This document shows, in pieces, positions 26,212 to 35,403 of a DNA stretch of 64,000 nucleotides. The DNA comes from Candidatus Nitrosotenuis cloacae (GTDB lineage Archaea > Thermoproteota > Nitrososphaeria > Nitrososphaerales > Nitrosopumilaceae): NCBI RefSeq assembly GCF_000955905.1, contig NZ_CP011097.1:62001-126000 (forward strand), read 5' to 3'. The first letter of the stretch is position 1; the number at the start of each line of letters is the position of its first letter. The position numbers and the translations under genes are program-made. The notes beneath the pieces were generated by a model, which saw only the letters and a list, made by a program, of their open reading frames with translations, ran no database searches and was not told the origin of the DNA.

Positions 26212-28875
26212 TTGCTTTCTAATAAAAAAATATTCTCCGTTGACAGCTTTGAGTTTTGCCTACACCATCTGATAATAATCGGAGTTCTTGCATTATCATT
26301 TTCAATATCTGCAATGATACGATCACAGGCAGCGGAATACGGATTTCAGCTAAACGAGTTTGATCCATACTTCAACTATAGAGCAACACAATTTATCGTA
26401 GAAAATGGCATACCCGCCTATTTTGATTGGCATGATGATATGAGTTGGTATCCATTTGGACGAGACGTTGCCAACACCTCACAAGTAATGTTGCACATTA
26501 CCACAGCCGTTCTGTATGGTGCATTTGGTGGGGGAGATCTGTATGGATTCACAATAATATTTCCTGTAGTGTTTGGCTCACTAACGGCAATCATTGTTTT
26601 TGCGTTGGTGCGAGTAATCGGTGGAACCACTGCCGGACTGTATGCCGCCCTGATGTATTCTGTCTCACTTCCTATCATATCTAGAGGATCAATTGGCTGG
26701 TTCAAGTCTGAGCCATTGGGATTATTCTATGGATTATTGGCAGTTTACCTGTTTTTGAGCGGGATAAAATCCACATCTCACAAAATAGCAGCAGCAAAAC
26801 TAGTAGGTGGTGGAATATTTTTGGGTTTTGGGTTTTCAGCATGGGGAGGAACCGACTTTTTTGTCCTGCCAATAGGACTATTCATCATATCACTGACATT
26901 CACAAGAAAGGACTCTGGCTTTCTGAGATGGGCAATACCATTATTTGTGCTAGGCCTTGCAATATCGCTTGCACCTTTTGAGCGCCCTGGCTTGGGATTC
27001 TTTGCCAAGGCAAGCGGATTTTTGATAATCGGACCGACTTTGTTTTTGGTAGTGTCCTCATTTATTGAAAAAATTGGTGGCGAGCAAAAGCAAAGACGAA
27101 ACAAAGCACTATTTCTAATAGCAATAATTGCGATAGGAATTACGGTATTATCTGCAAATGTGTTCGGCCTGCCTAGCTTTAGATATCTCAACGCGGTCAA
27201 TCCGTTTTTGACAACACTAGATCCGTTGACTGATTCAGTAGCAGAGCATGCAACCACTACGGTATTTCAGTCGTTTATGTTCAACTCTGTGTTTATGGTG
27301 TTTGCAGGAATTGGCGCATGGCTTGTATTCAAGAACTTGCTAAATCCTACAAATCAAAAGCGTGATCTACATATCTTTGCATTGATATTTGGACTACTTG
27401 GAGTCTACATAAGCTCTGCATTCATAAGATTGGAGCTGTTCTCATCGCTTGCTCTTGTGATACTGGGCTCTGTTGGCTTGTCGTTATTGACAAAAGAGAT
27501 TTTCAAGCCGGTAAGACAAGAGACCAAAAAGCCAGTCAAGTCTCATCCTACTACGATCAAGATCTCGTTTTTAGTAGTAATTACAATATTTTTAATCCTT
27601 CCAATGATGGTGCCAGTCAGCGCAAACTGGGTTAACGGCGCAAAGGCACCGCCAACCATACTCAATGGCGGTAGCAACTATAACATTGCAACAACCGACT
27701 GGCTTGATGCCATGCAGTGGATCAAAGAAAATACGCCAAAGGATGCAGTGGTTGCCGCTTGGTGGGACTATGGATACTGGATTACAACGCTTGGGGAACG
27801 ACGATCCATTGCAGATAATGCCACACTAATTGACTGGAGAATAGAGCAGACTGCAAAGGCGTTTTTGAGCACGCCAGACGAGGGATGGAAGATCCTCAAA
27901 GAAATGGATGCTGACTATGTTTTGATTTATGTTGCAGCTCAACGAGTCAACAGCGAAGAGCCACCATTATACTTCGTGCAGGGTGGTGGAGATGAGAGCA
28001 AAAAACAGTGGTTCATGAGAATTGGCGGATTTGACACGCAACGATTCCTGTATGATGATGGTATCAGCTCAACTCCGGAATTTTGGAATGAGACTCTACT
28101 AGGAAAAATGATTCCATTTACCACATATGGCTACATTGATGTTGCAGGCCAAAAACAATCTCAATCATACATTTCTGGATTTACACCAGTTTACATCGAT
28201 GATATCAAATATCCAAAGGATGCAAACGCTCCACTAAGACTCGCCTACATGTCTTCTGGATTTACAATAAAGACATCTGGCGCTATAAACGGTGTTCTAA
28301 TATATGAGATAAACAAGGATTACATCCCAACAGAAACACCAAAGGCAGAGCCAATCATACCAACTACAACAACCCCGACAGAATCATCATCAAGGCAGAC
28401 TGTAACCATCTCTACCCAGTTTGGTGATATTGTGATTGAATTAAAACCAGAAGTTGCACCAAAGACAGTAGAGAACTTTGTAAAACTGGCAGACTCTAAA
28501 TTCTATGATGGCACACTATTCCACAGAATAATCTCTACATTTGTCATACAGGGTGGGGACCCAAACACAAAGGACCAACCTCCTGGAACATGGGGAACCG
28601 GCGGTCCTGGCTATTCCATTGATGCGGAAATTAGCAACCTCAAGCACACAAGATACATGGTTTCAATGGCACGAGGTACAGACATCAACAGCGCAGGCTC
28701 ACAGTTTTTTATAATGACTGGTGACGCGCCGTTTCTTGATGGCAAATACACCATATTTGGCGAAGTAATTGAGGGCAAGGACGTTGTGGACAAGATTGCC
28801 TCTTTGCAGACTGACCTAAATGATCGGCCGGTTGACTTTGAGGCAGCTCGAATGAGTACCGTTAGAGTTTCCTAG
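26212..28875 (+). CDS. aglB: STT3/AglB oligosaccharyltransferase fused to a cyclophilin
   Basis: This 887-residue protein has about 12 membrane spans, then a soluble STT3 domain, then a complete cyclophilin. The first-loop acid motif is D51-P-Y-F-N-Y, and WWDYG is at 517-521, both hallmarks of the N-glycosylation transferase that moves a lipid-linked glycan to Asn of exported proteins. After a Pro/Thr-rich linker, residues about 728-887 show FHRIISTFVIQGGDP, MARG, GSQFFIMTGDAPFLDGKYTIFG: the prolyl isomerase core with its Arg, Phe and Gln. STT3 C-terminal domains face outside, so the isomerase would too. Start TTG at 26212. It overlaps the nop10 3' end by 14 bases. Confidence 0.93.
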   Translation: MLSNKKIFSVDSFEFCLHHLIIIGVLALSFSISAMIRSQAAEYGFQLNEFDPYFNYRATQFIVENGIPAYFDWHDDMSWYPFGRDVANTSQVMLHITTAVLYGAFGGGDLYGFTIIFPVVFGSLTAIIVFALVRVIGGTTAGLYAALMYSVSLPIISRGSIGWFKSEPLGLFYGLLAVYLFLSGIKSTSHKIAAAKLVGGGIFLGFGFSAWGGTDFFVLPIGLFIISLTFTRKDSGFLRWAIPLFVLGLAISLAPFERPGLGFFAKASGFLIIGPTLFLVVSSFIEKIGGEQKQRRNKALFLIAIIAIGITVLSANVFGLPSFRYLNAVNPFLTTLDPLTDSVAEHATTTVFQSFMFNSVFMVFAGIGAWLVFKNLLNPTNQKRDLHIFALIFGLLGVYISSAFIRLELFSSLALVILGSVGLSLLTKEIFKPVRQETKKPVKSHPTTIKISFLVVITIFLILPMMVPVSANWVNGAKAPPTILNGGSNYNIATTDWLDAMQWIKENTPKDAVVAAWWDYGYWITTLGERRSIADNATLIDWRIEQTAKAFLSTPDEGWKILKEMDADYVLIYVAAQRVNSEEPPLYFVQGGGDESKKQWFMRIGGFDTQRFLYDDGISSTPEFWNETLLGKMIPFTTYGYIDVAGQKQSQSYISGFTPVYIDDIKYPKDANAPLRLAYMSSGFTIKTSGAINGVLIYEINKDYIPTETPKAEPIIPTTTTPTESSSRQTVTISTQFGDIVIELKPEVAPKTVENFVKLADSKFYDGTLFHRIISTFVIQGGDPNTKDQPPGTWGTGGPGYSIDAEISNLKHTRYMVSMARGTDINSAGSQFFIMTGDAPFLDGKYTIFGEVIEGKDVVDKIASLQTDLNDRPVDFEAARMSTVRVS

Positions 28876-29032
28876 TCTCCTTGAATTTGTCCATTATTCT
28901 GTAACGGGCATACTTGTCATCAGGTGAAAACTTGGCAGGATGCGCAGTGGTTGTCTTGGATTGACAATGAGGACATTCGTCCTTTAGGGTGTACTTTTTG
29001 CATTCGGGACATTTGCGGAGCTGGAACTTCAA
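28862..29032 (-). CDS. nop10: H/ACA RNP protein Nop10
   Basis: A 56-residue protein, MKFQLRKCPECKKYTLKD then a CPHC pair, KTTTAHPAKFSPDDKYARYR and a Lys-rich end. The zinc-ribbon N-terminus and the AHPAKFSPDDKYARYR block are diagnostic for Nop10 of the pseudouridylation RNP. The start is TTG at 29032, one base after the stop codon of the aIF2 alpha gene. The aIF2 alpha-Nop10 pair is a known archaeal operon. The 3' end overlaps the convergent STT3 gene by 14 bases. Confidence 0.93.
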   Translation of the reverse strand: MKFQLRKCPECKKYTLKDECPHCQSKTTTAHPAKFSPDDKYARYRIMDKFKETRKL

Positions 29033-29035
29033 AAG

Positions 29036-29836
29036 CTAGCCTTCCCGAGTTTTTTTTGATTCTTCTCTTGTAAAGCTGAACGTGCCGTTGCTCTTTTCGA
29101 TTATCTTTTGGATTTTGTCCAGTATTGGCTTGAGCATTCTCTCCGTGCTCTTAAAGTCAGGACCCTTGATGCTCAGCCTGTATTTTGGTGCGCCAATGTA
29201 TGTTACTGTGATGCTTGATGCATTGTCTTTAATGGAATCTAAAATGGCGTTTTTGATTATCTCTACTCCGTTTGGCTGATTACACGAAAGCTCGCAAATT
29301 CCGCGGATCTCTACAGATGGTGGCTTTATCTTTGAGCTAGTCTCCTCTATTGCAGTTGCAGTCTTTTTTGCCAGCTTGAGCTCATCCAGCACGGCAATTC
29401 CCTTTGTTACCACATCCAAAAACGCGTCATAAACAAAATCATATTTTGTAAAAATTGCATCCTCTAGCTTTTCAATGTCTTTGTCTGTTAGTCCTGCAGA
29501 TGTCTTGACTGCATCCAGGAGCGTTTTTCCTTTTTCGATTCTTTTTACCTCTAGGAGCTTTTTCTTTTGCTGCTCCTTTGATACCTGTTTTAGGGACAGA
29601 TCTATTTCGGATCTTCCAGGATTTACCTTCTTTACTAGGAGGACTTTTTTCTCACCCTCCCGCACAAACTTGCTAACAGAACGTACCCAGCCAGGCGCTA
29701 TCTCGGATACGTGCAGGAATCCTTGGGTGTTGTCGTATTCGTCTAGTGTTACGTATGCTCCGTGATCTGTGAGCTTGGCAATTGTGGCGAGCACTATTTC
29801 GCCAATTTCTGGAAGCTCTTGAGTCTGGGTAACCAA
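29036..29836 (-). CDS. eif2a: Translation initiation factor aIF2 subunit alpha
   Basis: A 266-residue protein with an S1 RNA-binding domain at residues about 10-85 (GEIVLATIAKLTDHGAYVTL, GFLHVSEIAPGWV), a helical middle domain and a C-terminal alpha-beta domain (YIGAPKYRLSIKGPDFK). The S1 loop carries Ser at SEIAPGWV in place of the eukaryotic SELSRRR site. Start TTG at 29836. It is followed directly by nop10. Confidence 0.95.
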   Translation of the reverse strand: MVTQTQELPEIGEIVLATIAKLTDHGAYVTLDEYDNTQGFLHVSEIAPGWVRSVSKFVREGEKKVLLVKKVNPGRSEIDLSLKQVSKEQQKKKLLEVKRIEKGKTLLDAVKTSAGLTDKDIEKLEDAIFTKYDFVYDAFLDVVTKGIAVLDELKLAKKTATAIEETSSKIKPPSVEIRGICELSCNQPNGVEIIKNAILDSIKDNASSITVTYIGAPKYRLSIKGPDFKSTERMLKPILDKIQKIIEKSNGTFSFTREESKKTREG

Positions 29837-29872
29837 TGAAGCTTTGGCTTTCGCTACATAATTTAATGTTGT

Positions 29873-30403
29873 CTAAAAGTCAATGCCTTTTTTTGCGCGA
29901 ATTCCCCGCTGGAATGGATGCTTTATCTCCTTCATCTCAGTTACCAGATCTGCTGCATCAACTATTTCTTGTTTCACATGATTTCCAGTCAGGACTAGTG
30001 TCACACTTTGTGGTTTGTTTTTTATCAGATCCAGAACATCTTCCAGCTCAACCAGTCCCAGATTGACTGCATAATTGATCTCATCTAGTATGATGATGTT
30101 GTATTTTTCTGAGAGAGTTTTTTCCTTGGCTATTTGGATTGCCTCTTTTGCTATCTTTTGGTGTACTTCCTTTGGAGTCTTGTCATCTAGTATGCCAACA
30201 AAGCCCTTGCCTACCGCTGTCAGCTCAAATTCTGGCTCTAGTTTTTTGGATGAGCTCATCTCTCCATAATGCCAGGAACCCTTGATGAACTGGATCATGC
30301 AGATCTTGTAGTTGTGGCCTATTGCGCGCAGTGCCATGCCTAGGGCTGCCGTGGTCTTTCCCTTGCCCTTTCCTGTGTATACTATAACCAGACCTGATTC
30401 CAT
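29873..30403 (-). CDS. cobO: Cob(I)yrinic acid a,c-diamide adenosyltransferase
   Basis: About 176 residues from ATG 30403: MESGLVIVYTGKGKGKTTA with a P-loop (GKGKGKTT), then ILDEINYA as Walker B-like and LVLTGNHVKQEIVDAADLVTEM, the CobA/CobO family signature. It adds the adenosyl group to the cobalt of corrinoids. The frame extends upstream to 30478, but that would overlap cobB and the family starts at this Met. It is divergent from cobB, with 62 bases between the two. Confidence 0.92.
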   Translation of the reverse strand: MESGLVIVYTGKGKGKTTAALGMALRAIGHNYKICMIQFIKGSWHYGEMSSSKKLEPEFELTAVGKGFVGILDDKTPKEVHQKIAKEAIQIAKEKTLSEKYNIIILDEINYAVNLGLVELEDVLDLIKNKPQSVTLVLTGNHVKQEIVDAADLVTEMKEIKHPFQRGIRAKKGIDF

Positions 30404-30465
30404 ATACAAAAAATCATTTCTGGCTAGAAAAAGATTGGTATAGTTCTGCCTTGCAGACAAGTAAA

Positions 30466-31821
30466 ATGAGAATACCAAGACTAGTCATTGCTGGAACAAC
30501 AAGCGGTGTTGGCAAGACCTCCATTACATGCTCTGTAATCTATGCTATTAAAAAAAAGGGCTATTCGGTCCAGCCGTTCAAGGTAGGGCCTGACTATATC
30601 GACCCAACATATCTTTCGGCAATCTCTGGCAACCCTGCAAGGAATCTGGACTCGTGGATAATGGGGGAAGACTCTGTACTGGAAAGCTTTGCCAAAAATT
30701 CCCAGTCTGATGTTTCTATAATAGAGGGTGTGATGGGGTTTTACGATGGGTTTTCTGGCGCAACAAACCAGTCCAGCACCCACCATATAGCAACAATTCT
30801 GCAATCACCAGTCATTTTAGTATTGGATGCAAGCAAGACTGCCCGATCCATTGCCGCAACCGCACTGGGATATGCCAAGTTTCACAAAAATTCCAGAATT
30901 GTGGGATTAATCCTGAACAAGCTTGGAAGCAAAAAACACGAAGAGATGTGCAGGGCAGCACTTGGACCACTACGCATTCCAGTAATTGGATGCATTCCAA
31001 AAAATCCCGAACTTTCACTAGAGTCGCGACACTTGGGATTAATTCCTATAACAGAGCAGGCTCTGCTAAAACAAAAAATAACAAAAATCGCAAAGACCAT
31101 TTCCTCATATCTTGATGTTGATAAAATAATCTCACTTGCAAACAACACAAAGCAAATCTCACAAAAACCAAAACTACACTTGTCCAAACCAAAAACTACA
31201 ATTGCTGTGGCACTGGACAAGTCGTTTAATTTCTATTATTATGACAACTTTGACTCCCTGCGCAAAAATGGCGCAAAAATAGAGTTTTTCAGCCCAATTT
31301 CTGATTCTCAGCCACCAGAATGCTCTGGGATATACATTGGTGGTGGATTCCCTGAAGTTTTGGGGGGGCCGCTTGCAAAAAACCAATCCATGAAAAAGTC
31401 CATAAAAAAACTGGCAGAGCAAGACATGCCGATTTATGGTGAATGTGGCGGACTGATGTATCTTACAAAATCTATCATTTATGGCAACAAAAAACATTCC
31501 ATGGTTGGTTTGTTTGATGTGGAAACCGGCATGGAAAAAAAGATGACACTAAACTATACTCAGGCAAGTGTCGCATCAAGCTGTCTTGTCGCAAAAAAAT
31601 CTACAAAAATACTGGGCCATGAATTTCATTATTCTGAATTATACTCTGTCTCAAAGGATGCCAAGTTTGCGTATGATCTTTCAATTGGTGTGGGAATCAA
31701 GAACAAAAAAGACGGACTGGTTACACATAACACACTGGCATCCTACATGCATCTTTATTTTGATAGAAACATGCACGCAGAAAACTTTGTCAATAATTGT
31801 GTTAAATATTCTAGGACCTAG
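30466..31821 (+). CDS. cobB: Cobyrinic acid a,c-diamide synthase
   Basis: About 451 residues from ATG 30466 (MRIPRLVIAGTTSGVGKTS), with a P-loop-type N-terminal ATPase domain and a class I GATase domain carrying GIYIGGGFPEVL and the nucleophile Cys in YGECGGLMYL. A His block (GHEFHYSEL) lies near the end. It amidates the a and c side chains of the corrin ring. A TTG at 30451 could add five residues. Its TAG lies in a CTAG shared with the stop of the convergent cbiC (31818-31821). Confidence 0.93.
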   Translation: MRIPRLVIAGTTSGVGKTSITCSVIYAIKKKGYSVQPFKVGPDYIDPTYLSAISGNPARNLDSWIMGEDSVLESFAKNSQSDVSIIEGVMGFYDGFSGATNQSSTHHIATILQSPVILVLDASKTARSIAATALGYAKFHKNSRIVGLILNKLGSKKHEEMCRAALGPLRIPVIGCIPKNPELSLESRHLGLIPITEQALLKQKITKIAKTISSYLDVDKIISLANNTKQISQKPKLHLSKPKTTIAVALDKSFNFYYYDNFDSLRKNGAKIEFFSPISDSQPPECSGIYIGGGFPEVLGGPLAKNQSMKKSIKKLAEQDMPIYGECGGLMYLTKSIIYGNKKHSMVGLFDVETGMEKKMTLNYTQASVASSCLVAKKSTKILGHEFHYSELYSVSKDAKFAYDLSIGVGIKNKKDGLVTHNTLASYMHLYFDRNMHAENFVNNCVKYSRT

Positions 31822-32447
31822 TCACCGCGAACTATCTTAAAGAGAGCATTGATTATTGCTGAAGCGCATGGACTACCGCCCTTGCGTCCCTTGTTTGTGA
31901 TAAATGGTATGTCTAGTGCTTGCAGCTCGTCCTTTGATTCTGACGCGCACACAAATCCTACCGGCACTCCAATTATCAGGCTTGGCCTTGTTGCGTTTTC
32001 TTTTACCATTTGGATTACCTCCAGTAATGCGGTTGGGGCATTACCAATCACTACGACTGCGCCATTCATCTCAGATGCGCGGATTCGCATTGCGGTTTGG
32101 GCGCGTGTCTTGTTTAGTTTAGTTGCTTCTTTTACCACGTCTGGATTTGAAATATCACAGATAACCTGGTTTTTGAAATCCTGCAGATTTTGCTTGTTTA
32201 ACAATCCAATGATTCCGTTTACGTCAACTATGATGTTTTTGCCTGATTTCAGGGCATCCAGGCCTGCATTTACCGCATCCTTGTGAAAGACCAGGCCATT
32301 TTTGCCTGCAAAGTCAAAGTCTGCAGTGGAGTGAATTATTCTTCGCACTATTTTCCATTCGTGGCCCTTGTAGGGGTGTGGCCCTATCTCACGCTCTATG
32401 ATTTCCATGCTTTCATCTTCAATTGATTGGCCTTTCCTAGTTTGCAT
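31818..32447 (-). CDS. cbiC: Precorrin-8X / cobalt-precorrin-8 methylmutase
   Basis: A 209-residue CbiC/CobH protein. The catalytic His is in RRIIHSTADFDF. IIVDVNGI, RIRASEMNGAVVVIGNAPTAL and IIGVPVGFVCASESK match the family. It moves a methyl group from C-11 to C-12 to give (cobalt) hydrogenobyrinate or cobyrinate. It overlaps the end of cbiX by 11 bases and is last in the cbiD-cbiG-cbiX-cbiC operon. Confidence 0.94.
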   Translation of the reverse strand: MQTRKGQSIEDESMEIIEREIGPHPYKGHEWKIVRRIIHSTADFDFAGKNGLVFHKDAVNAGLDALKSGKNIIVDVNGIIGLLNKQNLQDFKNQVICDISNPDVVKEATKLNKTRAQTAMRIRASEMNGAVVVIGNAPTALLEVIQMVKENATRPSLIIGVPVGFVCASESKDELQALDIPFITNKGRKGGSPCASAIINALFKIVRGD

Positions 32448-33189
32448 TTTCTACCTCCCTTGCTCGCTCTATGATAAAGTCGATCATCTTGTCATCTGTG
32501 CCAATGTGTTCTGTTATGATGGTTTTCTTTAGGGTTGATTGCTCCAGCGCTGGATTGAGGTCTCCGTAGATGTCTCTTTTTACATGCGCTCCTTCATGCA
32601 GAAAATAAAACACGATCACCAAGACCTCTGGATTATTCTTGTTGCATTTTTGGATTCCCTGTAAGATATTTGGCTCTTCGATTTCCAAAAAACAATAATC
32701 TACATTTCTGTATGATGTGGCCAAATTATCCACGACATACTTTATTGAAATCTGGGCGTTTGGGTCCTTGCTGCCGTGGCCTATCACCAGTACATCCACC
32801 ATATTCCTTGATGATGTAATGTTGTTTTTTTGCAGGGCTGACTCTATTTTGGAATTCACTATATCCACCATGGTATGGTGCATACTCATTGGCTTTGTTA
32901 CAGTAAATTTGACACTGGTCTTTGATTGGAGCTTGGCGGCCTCCGTTACTGCAATTTTGACTTTTTTTCCTGGATACAGAAAATATGGCACTATGGTGAG
33001 TGAGTCGACCTTGGTCTTGAGGCAGTTTTGTATGCCTTCTTCAATAAATGGCGGAACTACTTCCAAAAAGCAATAGTTTGCAAATTCATAGTTTCCTTTC
33101 TGCTGGACCTTTTTGCAAATATAATCCAGCTCGTCCTTTGCTTCCTGCTCCCGGCTGCCCCTATCAATTAGTAGTAATCCGCGCTTCAT
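32437..33189 (-). CDS. cbiX: CbiX-type sirohydrochlorin cobaltochelatase, two fused halves
   Basis: The 250 residues make two CbiX-like halves. The second half (about 120-250) has VIGHGSKDP and YFLHEGAHVKRDI with the metal-handling His residues. The first half has LLIDRGSREQE and YFLYPGKKVKIAV, where these His are replaced by Arg/Lys. One half therefore seems catalytic and the other structural. The enzyme would insert cobalt early in cobalamin synthesis. Its ATG overlaps the TGA of cbiG (33186-33189). Confidence 0.9.
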   Translation of the reverse strand: MKRGLLLIDRGSREQEAKDELDYICKKVQQKGNYEFANYCFLEVVPPFIEEGIQNCLKTKVDSLTIVPYFLYPGKKVKIAVTEAAKLQSKTSVKFTVTKPMSMHHTMVDIVNSKIESALQKNNITSSRNMVDVLVIGHGSKDPNAQISIKYVVDNLATSYRNVDYCFLEIEEPNILQGIQKCNKNNPEVLVIVFYFLHEGAHVKRDIYGDLNPALEQSTLKKTIITEHIGTDDKMIDFIIERAREVENAN

Positions 33190-34238
33190 GGTTCTATCCT
33201 TGCTATGGCAACCGTAAGATCCGGTGGGAATTTCTGCTTTTCAACTATCAGCTTTCCGCCTGAGCTCTTGATTGCGGCAGCCTCTGAGACACTTGGTGTT
33301 CCCTCGTATGCCTGGACCATCTGGGATGGGTTTGGGATGCTGATTTGCGCCAAATCCTCTCGCTCAAAATAGTGTAATGGTACGCCAAGCTCATTTGCTG
33401 CATCGATTAGGCCCTGGACGTCTGCTGGTTTTTTTAATGAGACAAACCTTGCAATGCATTTTGCACTGAGATCATACTTTGATAATGTAGATTGGAGACA
33501 CTGGATTATCTTTTCTTTTGTAGTGTCTCCGTGTAGTCCAATGCCGGCAACCAATGTTTTTGGCCTGTATACTACGGAATTTTTTAAAATCTCATCATCA
33601 AATGTTTTGTCTGATATGATCAAGTATGCCTTGGAATCTGAGCTTTTCAGCTGTTCCATGGAATTGTATGTGGTGACATTTTTTGGCAGCTCTGTCTTCC
33701 ACCAGTTTTTCTCACCACAATCCTGATAGACGCCTATTTTTTCCTCATTTACCATTAATGCGCTAATCCTAGTTACATTGGAATCATCGTCTATTTTCCA
33801 TCCAAATTCCTTTCCTAGCAGATCCACTGGTATTGTCTTGTTTACGTCTGCTGCCGTAGTGATAACTGGAGTTGCGCCTAGCTTTTTTGCAATCTCTTCT
33901 GTTAGCTCATTTGCACCGCCCAAATGTCCAGATAAAACAGAGATAACAAAACTTGCTTTGTCATCAATTACAATTATTGCGGGATCTGTCTTTTTGTCCT
34001 TGAGATATGGTGACACAAGTCTGATCACTGCACCAAGCGAGAACAAGCACACCAGCCCATCAAATCTGCCAAACAATTCTGCTACCTTGGCAGAGGTTTG
34101 GTTTTCATACCATGTTATACTGGTTTGATCTTGGAACTTTGATGGAGCAAAGATCTCCCAGCTTGAAAATGACTGCTTTATGGTATGTGCAATTTTGATG
34201 CCGTTTTTTGTAATTGCTAGGATCGCAACCTTTTCCAT
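33186..34238 (-). CDS. cbiG: CbiG, cobalt-precorrin 5A hydrolase
   Basis: About 350 residues. The N-terminal half carries KVAILAITKNGIKIA, the LVCLFSLGAVIRLVSPYLKDKKTDPA region and VLSGHLGGANELTEEIA. The C-terminal CbiG domain has LVAGIGLHGDTTKE and the SVSEAAAIKSSGGKLIVEKQK block. It opens the lactone of cobalt-precorrin 5A. I prefer ATG at 34238; a TTG at 34262 would add eight basic residues. It sits in the cbiD-G-X-C operon, and the cbiX start overlaps its stop. Confidence 0.93.
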   Translation of the reverse strand: MEKVAILAITKNGIKIAHTIKQSFSSWEIFAPSKFQDQTSITWYENQTSAKVAELFGRFDGLVCLFSLGAVIRLVSPYLKDKKTDPAIIVIDDKASFVISVLSGHLGGANELTEEIAKKLGATPVITTAADVNKTIPVDLLGKEFGWKIDDDSNVTRISALMVNEEKIGVYQDCGEKNWWKTELPKNVTTYNSMEQLKSSDSKAYLIISDKTFDDEILKNSVVYRPKTLVAGIGLHGDTTKEKIIQCLQSTLSKYDLSAKCIARFVSLKKPADVQGLIDAANELGVPLHYFEREDLAQISIPNPSQMVQAYEGTPSVSEAAAIKSSGGKLIVEKQKFPPDLTVAIARIEP

Positions 34239-34272
34239 GCCTTGCTTTTTTTTGTGGCTCAATAAATTCTTG

Positions 34273-35364
34273 CTAGGGATATCTGCCTAGTGCACAACCA
34301 TCAAAATCAAACAGAATAACTTGGATCTCTACCTTACTCTCGGAATGTGCGCGCATTTGCTCGTATGATTCCTTGCAGATTTGGGCAAAAAAGCTATCAA
34401 CCTTGTTGCTTGTAATAATCTCCTGGACGTGCCTTGCGGTGTTTGCTTTTTTTATTTCATTTATTGTGTTTGTATCGGCGTTGCACCTTTGCGCGACCTG
34501 TGCCAAAAAGTCCATGTCTACTTTGGAGCCCTTGACGTGGGTCTGCTTTACGCCCATTGCTATCTTGGTCAGCTTGCCGATGAATCCAGCAACATAGGCC
34601 TTTTTGATTGATTTTTTGGCACACTGTTGTATGGTATAGCCTGAAAAATCCCCCATCTGCACAAAGCAATGATCCGGCAGGCTGATCTCTTTTTTTGCAA
34701 AATCCTCGCTGCGCCCGCCAGTGGTCAGAACCACTGTATCATCACCCATCGCAATTGTAACATCAAGGCTTTGTCGTATAGATGCGGCAAACGATGCCGT
34801 GGAATATGGCAAAACTATGCCGGTTGTTCCAAGAATCGATATTCCGCCCATTATGCCCAATCGGGGATTGTCAGTCTTTGGTGCAATCTCCGCTCCTTTT
34901 GGAACTGAAATCACGACCTCGATTCCATGTTTTTGTAGAATTTCTTTTCCTGCCTCGGTCAGATTTTGAATCAGCATCTTTTTTGGAGTCGGGTTTATTG
35001 CAGCAGCTCCAATTTCTAGGCCTAGGCCTGGTTTTGTTACTCGTCCAACACCTGTTCCGCCATCTATCTTTATTTTACCCACATCATCTGTGATTTTCAA
35101 ATCCACAACAATTTCTGCGCCGTGTGTGACATCTGGATCATCTCCGCCGTCCTTGATCACGGAACATTTTGCAGATTTTTGATCAAATTGGCAATCGGAA
35201 ACTGAAATTGTTATCTTTTTTTCTTTGGGGAGTGTTACCTCGGTATGATTGATCTTCTTTTTTGTAATCAGCGCTTCTAGTCCTGCCTTTGCTGCTGCCG
35301 TTGCACATGTACCTGTGGTAAAACCAGTTCGTAGCTTTTGGCGAGGCTTTTCCGTCTCACTCAC
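34273..35364 (-). CDS. cbiD: CbiD, cobalt-precorrin-5B C1-methyltransferase
   Basis: A 363-residue CbiD protein: LRTGFTTGTCATAAAKAGL at the N-terminus, KDGGDDPDVTHGAEIVVD, GVGRVTKPGLGL, PRLGIMGGISILGTTGIV and AGFIGKLTKIAMGVKQTH. These blocks define the family, which uses SAM at C-1 in the anaerobic route. Start GTG at 35364. It is the first gene of the operon; about 40 bases separate it from the end of the J-protein gene upstream. Confidence 0.95.
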   Translation of the reverse strand: MSETEKPRQKLRTGFTTGTCATAAAKAGLEALITKKKINHTEVTLPKEKKITISVSDCQFDQKSAKCSVIKDGGDDPDVTHGAEIVVDLKITDDVGKIKIDGGTGVGRVTKPGLGLEIGAAAINPTPKKMLIQNLTEAGKEILQKHGIEVVISVPKGAEIAPKTDNPRLGIMGGISILGTTGIVLPYSTASFAASIRQSLDVTIAMGDDTVVLTTGGRSEDFAKKEISLPDHCFVQMGDFSGYTIQQCAKKSIKKAYVAGFIGKLTKIAMGVKQTHVKGSKVDMDFLAQVAQRCNADTNTINEIKKANTARHVQEIITSNKVDSFFAQICKESYEQMRAHSESKVEIQVILFDFDGCALGRYP

Positions 35365-35403
35365 AATATAATGTTCTATTTTTGGATAATAACTCTTCTT
35401 GGT

